Below the pieces are notes generated by a model. The model had not been told where the DNA came from. It saw nothing but the letters and a program-made list of their open reading frames with translations, and searched no databases. A program made the translations under genes and the position numbers. Positions 60,411 through 64,000 of a stretch of 64,000 bases of DNA are shown here, piece by piece (positions within the stretch are counted from its first letter, which is position 1; every line of letters begins with the position of its first letter). This DNA comes from Pseudomonas sp. FP1742. GTDB lineage: Bacteria; Pseudomonadota; Gammaproteobacteria; Pseudomonadales; Pseudomonadaceae. Where the stretch lies: contig NZ_CP117460.1 of NCBI RefSeq assembly GCF_030687145.1, positions 992,001 through 1,056,000 of the forward strand. Direction: 5' to 3'.

Positions 60411-61328
60411 ATGGTCGACAAACTGACGCATCTGAAACAGCTGGAGGCCGAAAGCATCCACATCATCCGCGAGGTCGCCGCCGAGTTCGATAACCCGGTG
60501 ATGCTGTACTCCGTCGGTAAAGACTCCGCCGTGATGCTGCACCTTGCGCGCAAGGCATTCTTCCCGGGCAAACTTCCGTTTCCGGTGATGCACGTCGACA
60601 CTCGGTGGAAGTTCAAGGAAATGTACGCGTTCCGCGACCGCATGGTTGAAGAACTCGGCCTGGACCTGCTGGTACACGTCAACCCCGATGGCGTAGCGCA
60701 GGGTATCAACCCGCTGACCCACGGCAGTGCCAAGCACACCGATATCATGAAGACCGAAGGCCTCAAGCAGGCCCTCGACAAGTACGGCTTCGACGCCGCA
60801 TTCGGTGGCGCCCGTCGCGATGAAGAGAAGTCCCGTGCCAAAGAGCGCGTGTATTCCTTCCGTGACAGCAAGCACCGCTGGGACCCGAAGAACCAGCGCC
60901 CGGAGCTGTGGAACGTCTACAACGGCAAGGTCAACAAGGGCGAATCGATCCGCGTATTCCCGTTGTCGAACTGGACCGAACTGGACATCTGGCAGTACAT
61001 CTACCTGGAAGGCATCCCGATCGTGCCGCTGTATTTCGCAGCCGAACGTGATGTCATCGAGATGAACGGCACCTGGATCATGATCGACGACGAACGCCTG
61101 CTCAATCACCTGAGCGACGAAGACAAGGCGCGCATCGTCAAGAAGAAGGTCCGTTTCCGTACACTGGGCGACTACCCGTTGACCGGTGCTGTCGAGTCCG
61201 AGGCCACCAGCCTGACCGACATCATTCAGGAAATGCTCCTGACGCGAACTTCCGAACGCCAGGGCCGGGTCATCGATCACGATGGCGCCGGTTCCATGGA
61301 AGAAAAGAAACGTCAGGGTTATTTCTAA
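60411..61328 (+). CDS. cysD: Sulfate adenylyltransferase subunit 2 (CysD)
   Basis: 305 residues. PAPS-reductase-like fold with the PP-loop [32 protein letters not shown] and LTGAVES. With the GTPase CysN it makes adenosine 5'-phosphosulfate from sulfate and ATP. It lies nine bases before cysNC. Confidence 0.96.
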   Translation: MVDKLTHLKQLEAESIHIIREVAAEFDNPVMLYSVGKDSAVMLHLARKAFFPGKLPFPVMHVDTRWKFKEMYAFRDRMVEELGLDLLVHVNPDGVAQGINPLTHGSAKHTDIMKTEGLKQALDKYGFDAAFGGARRDEEKSRAKERVYSFRDSKHRWDPKNQRPELWNVYNGKVNKGESIRVFPLSNWTELDIWQYIYLEGIPIVPLYFAAERDVIEMNGTWIMIDDERLLNHLSDEDKARIVKKKVRFRTLGDYPLTGAVESEATSLTDIIQEMLLTRTSERQGRVIDHDGAGSMEEKKRQGYF

Positions 61329-61337
61329 GGGGTTGTC

Positions 61338-63236
61338 ATGTCGCACGCATCTGATTTGATCAGCGAGGACATCCTCGCCTACCTGGGCCAGCATGAACGC
61401 AAGGAAATGCTGCGCTTTCTGACTTGTGGCAACGTCGACGACGGCAAGAGCACCCTGATCGGGCGCCTGCTGCACGACTCCAAAATGATCTACGAAGATC
61501 ACCTGGAAGCCATTACCCGCGACTCGAAAAAAGTCGGCACCACTGGCGAAGACATCGACCTGGCGTTGCTGGTCGACGGCTTGCAGGCCGAGCGTGAGCA
61601 GGGCATCACCATTGATGTCGCCTACCGCTATTTCTCTACCGCCAAGCGCAAATTCATCATCGCCGATACCCCCGGCCATGAGCAGTACACCCGCAACATG
61701 GCCACCGGTGCGTCCACCTGTGACCTGGCGATCATCCTGGTCGACGCCCGTTACGGCGTGCAGACCCAGACCCGTCGTCACAGCTTCATCGCCTCGTTGC
61801 TGGGCATCAAGCACATCGTGGTCGCCATCAACAAGATGGACCTCAACGGCTTCGACGAAAGCGTATTCGAGTCGATCAAGGCTGATTACCTGAAGTTCGC
61901 CGAAGGCATCGCGTTCAAGCCGAGCACCATGGCGTTCGTGCCGATGTCCGCGCTCAAGGGCGACAACGTGGTGAACAAGTCCGAGCGCTCGCCGTGGTAC
62001 ACCGGCCAGTCGTTGATGGAAATCCTCGAAACCGTCGAAATCGCCAGCGATCGCAACTACACCGACCTGCGTTTCCCGGTGCAGTACGTCAACCGTCCTA
62101 ACCTGAACTTCCGTGGTTTCGCCGGCACCCTGGCCAGCGGCATCGTGCACAAGGGCGACGAAGTCGTTGTGTTGCCGTCGGGCAAGAGCAGCCGGGTGAA
62201 ATCCATTGTCACCTTCGAAGGTGAGCTGGAGCACGCCGGCCCAGGTCAAGCGGTGACGCTGACCATGGAAGACGAAATCGACATCTCCCGTGGCGACCTG
62301 TTGGTGCATGCCGACAACCAGCCGCAAGTGACCGACGCCTTCGACGCCATGCTGGTGTGGATGGCCGAAGAGCCGATGCTGCCGGGCAAGAAATACGACA
62401 TCAAGCGCGCCACGACTTACGTGCCGGGCTCGATCACCAGCATCGTCAATCGCGTGGACGTGAACACCTTGGCCGAAGGCCCTGCCAGCTCGTTGCAGCT
62501 GAACGAGATCGGTCGGGTCAAGATCAGCCTCGACGCGGCCATCGCGCTGGACGGTTACGACAGCAACCGCACCACCGGTTCATTCATCGTCATCGATCGT
62601 TTGACCAACGGCACGGTCGCGGCGGGTATGATCATCGCTCAGCCGCTGGCGCATGGCAGCAGCTCCCACCACGGCAAACTGGCCCATGTAGCCACCGAAG
62701 AGCGCGCCCAGCGCTTCGGTCAGCAACCGGCCACCGTGTTGTTCAGCGGCCTGTCGGGCGCTGGCAAAAGCACCCTGGCGTATGCGGTTGAACGTAAGTT
62801 GTTCGACATGGGCCGCGCGGTGTTTGTGCTCGATGGCCAGAACCTGCGCCACGACCTGAACAAAGGCCTGCCACATGATCGCGCCGGGCGTACTGAGAAT
62901 TGGCGTCGTGCGGCGCACGTTGCGCGTCAGTTCAACGAAGCCGGCCTGCTGACACTGGCGGCGTTTGTTGCCCCGAGTGCCGAAGGTCGTGAGCAGGCCA
63001 AAGAGCTGATCGGCAAGGAGCGTCTGCTGACGGTCTACGTCCAGGCCTCGCCGACGGTCTGCGCCGAGCGTGATCCGCAAGGTCTGTACGCGGCGGGCGG
63101 CGACAACATCCCGGGCGAATCCTTCCCGTACGACGTGCCGCTCAATGCCGATCTGGTGATCGACACCCAGTCGCTGTCGCTGGAAGAAAGCGTCAAGCAA
63201 GTGCTGGATCTGCTGCGCAAGCGTGGCGCGATCTAA
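61338..63236 (+). CDS. cysNC: Bifunctional sulfate adenylyltransferase subunit 1 / APS kinase
   Basis: 632 residues joining two enzymes. The N-terminal GTPase (CysN) has [30 protein letters not shown] and [10 protein letters not shown]; the C-terminal APS kinase (CysC) from about residue 460 has [17 protein letters not shown] and [16 protein letters not shown]. Together with CysD it yields APS and then PAPS for assimilation. The fusion is usual in Pseudomonas. A strong terminator follows. Confidence 0.96.
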   Translation: MSHASDLISEDILAYLGQHERKEMLRFLTCGNVDDGKSTLIGRLLHDSKMIYEDHLEAITRDSKKVGTTGEDIDLALLVDGLQAEREQGITIDVAYRYFSTAKRKFIIADTPGHEQYTRNMATGASTCDLAIILVDARYGVQTQTRRHSFIASLLGIKHIVVAINKMDLNGFDESVFESIKADYLKFAEGIAFKPSTMAFVPMSALKGDNVVNKSERSPWYTGQSLMEILETVEIASDRNYTDLRFPVQYVNRPNLNFRGFAGTLASGIVHKGDEVVVLPSGKSSRVKSIVTFEGELEHAGPGQAVTLTMEDEIDISRGDLLVHADNQPQVTDAFDAMLVWMAEEPMLPGKKYDIKRATTYVPGSITSIVNRVDVNTLAEGPASSLQLNEIGRVKISLDAAIALDGYDSNRTTGSFIVIDRLTNGTVAAGMIIAQPLAHGSSSHHGKLAHVATEERAQRFGQQPATVLFSGLSGAGKSTLAYAVERKLFDMGRAVFVLDGQNLRHDLNKGLPHDRAGRTENWRRAAHVARQFNEAGLLTLAAFVAPSAEGREQAKELIGKERLLTVYVQASPTVCAERDPQGLYAAGGDNIPGESFPYDVPLNADLVIDTQSLSLEESVKQVLDLLRKRGAI

Positions 63237-63251
63237 GCATTAGCTGAAAAC

Positions 63252-63289
63252 AAAAAGCCCGCCGTTGAGTGATCAGCGGCGGGCTTTTT
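63252..63289 (+). terminator. Terminator of cysD-cysNC
   Basis: AAAAAGCCCGCCG (63252-63264), 12-nt loop, CGGCGGGCTTTTT (63277-63289), 16 nt after the stop codon. Confidence 0.9.
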
Positions 63290-63310
63290 CATGTCTGGTG
63301 ATATTCAAAT

Positions 63311-63402
63311 GTGAGAGCGGGCTTGCTCGCGAAAGCGGTGTGTCAGTCGACATCAATTGTGAATGTCAGTCAGCATTCGCGAGCAAGCCCGCTCCCCCAG
63401 GG
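63311..63402. repeat. REP doublet (GTGGGAGCGGGCTTGCTCGC family)
   Basis: Direct arm GTGAGAGCGGGCTTGCTCGC at 63311-63330 and inverse arm ending GCTCCCCCAG at 63400. It lies between the convergent cysNC and acyltransferase genes, directly after the cysNC terminator. Confidence 0.85.
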
Positions 63403-63404
63403 GA

Positions 63405-64000
63405 TCAGCATCGGTTTGGGAATTCGCGGTGCATCTGCCCCAACAACGCATCCTTGTCATTCCACAACTGATTGATCCAGCCCTGAAACTCCAGGCGATA
63501 CACCCCATCCTGGTCGTAGTTCTTGCCGACGAACTGCGGCGGAATCTTCAGTTCCTGAAAGTGCACCACTACATCTTTCACCTTGCCGCAGAGCAAGTCC
63601 CAATAACCCGGACGCCCGGCCGGGTAGTGGATGGTGACGTTGACGATGGCTTCCAGCTGGTCGCCCATGGCATCCAGCACAAAGGCAATGCCGCCCGCTT
63701 TCGGCTTGAGCAGGTAGCGGAACGGTGAACTCTGCTGGGCGTGTTTGCTCTCGGTGAAGCGCGTGCCTTCGACGAAGTTGAAAATCCCCACCGGGTTATT
63801 GCGGAACTTGTCGCAAGTCTTGCGGGTGGTCTCCAGGTCTTTGCCTTTCTTCTCGGGATGCTTTTCCAGATAGGCCTTGGAGTAACGCTTCATGAACGGA
63901 AAACCCAGCGCCCACCACGCCAGGCCAATCACCGGTACCCAGATCAGTTCCTGTTTGAGGAAGAACTTCAGCGGGCGGATGCGACGGTTGAGCACGTACT
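63405..64000 (-). CDS. YihG-like lysophosphatidic-acid acyltransferase, partial at right edge
   Basis: About 198 residues are visible; the frame is open to the window end, and the GTG at 63995 is an internal codon rather than a start. PlsC-type features: FLKQELIWVPVIGLAWWAL, KDLETTRKTCDKFRNNP, the motif FVEGTRFT (acyl-chain binding block) and KPKAGGIAFVLDAMG. The NHxxxxD catalytic block should lie just beyond the window. Family members are about 295 residues. It adds an acyl chain to lysophosphatidic acid in membrane lipid synthesis. Confidence 0.88.
   Translation of the reverse strand, partial: YVLNRRIRPLKFFLKQELIWVPVIGLAWWALGFPFMKRYSKAYLEKHPEKKGKDLETTRKTCDKFRNNPVGIFNFVEGTRFTESKHAQQSSPFRYLLKPKAGGIAFVLDAMGDQLEAIVNVTIHYPAGRPGYWDLLCGKVKDVVVHFQELKIPPQFVGKNYDQDGVYRLEFQGWINQLWNDKDALLGQMHREFPNRC

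Noticed and set aside
60315..62327. A 670-codon minus-strand open frame across cysD and cysN
   Set aside because: Antisense to conserved cysD-cysNC; no domain seen and codon bias belongs to the plus strand.

Overview
The window is a 64 kb chromosomal segment of a Pseudomonas species, most likely of the P. fluorescens group. The support is gene content and order (roxSR, gatCAB next to mreBCD-maf-rng-yhdP-tldD, ptsO-rapZ-ptsN-hpf-rpoN-lptBAC-kdsCD-mlaFEDCB-ibaG-murA-hisGDC, algW, cysD-cysNC), GC-rich third codon positions, and many paired REP-type palindromes built on the core GTGGGAGCGGGCTTGCTCGC. Species cannot be fixed from the sequence alone. No rRNA, tRNA, CRISPR array, intact insertion sequence or phage gene was seen.

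Layout. (1) 1-8294, minus strand: six co-oriented, closely packed genes that look like an uncharacterised small-molecule biosynthesis and export operon. In transcription order they encode an ATP-grasp ligase, a cupin fused to a haem-oxygenase-like oxidase, a fused ABC exporter with one degenerate ATP site, a GNAT/FemAB-like acyltransferase, a phytanoyl-CoA-dioxygenase-type 2OG/Fe(II) oxygenase, and a class IV PLP aminotransferase that runs off the left edge. It is visibly more AT-rich than the rest and is the main accessory region. (2) 8.8-13.6 kb: a SIMPL-domain protein, the RoxS/RoxR redox two-component system and an SbmA/YddA-type ABC protein. (3) 13.8-21.4 kb: a galactarate/glucarate catabolic locus (FadR-type regulator, kdgD, ketoglutarate-semialdehyde dehydrogenase, MFS sugar-acid transporter, garD), interrupted by two small beta-rich proteins on the other strand. 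GarD and KdgD convert galactarate to 2-ketoglutarate semialdehyde and the dehydrogenase gives 2-ketoglutarate. (4) 21.5-24.5 kb: AEC transporter, carboxymuconolactone-decarboxylase-like protein, CaCA antiporter and an RlpA-like lipoprotein, separated by REP pairs.

(5) 24.6-41.4 kb: housekeeping genes, with the minus-strand gatCAB operon diverging from plus-strand mreB, mreCD, maf, rng, yhdP, a nitrilase and tldD, then yjgA (minus) and pmbA. (6) 41.5-48.6 kb, minus strand: kdsD-kdsC-lptC-lptA-lptB-rpoN-hpf-ptsN-rapZ-ptsO, linking LPS assembly, sigma-54 and the nitrogen PTS. (7) 48.9-56.9 kb, plus strand: mlaFEDCB (phospholipid transport), ibaG, murA, hisG, hisD, hisC. (8) 56.9-58.0 kb: a small variable island with one unknown small protein and a frameshifted gene remnant. 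(9) 58.1-64 kb: algW, a Nif3-like protein, cysD-cysNC and a partial YihG-like acyltransferase.

Points outside routine annotation: the 1-8294 gene cluster; mreC, which appears to start at an ATT codon; a twin repeat upstream of rpoN; a motif shared by the promoters of the FadR-type regulator and kdgD; and a perfect palindrome before cysD.
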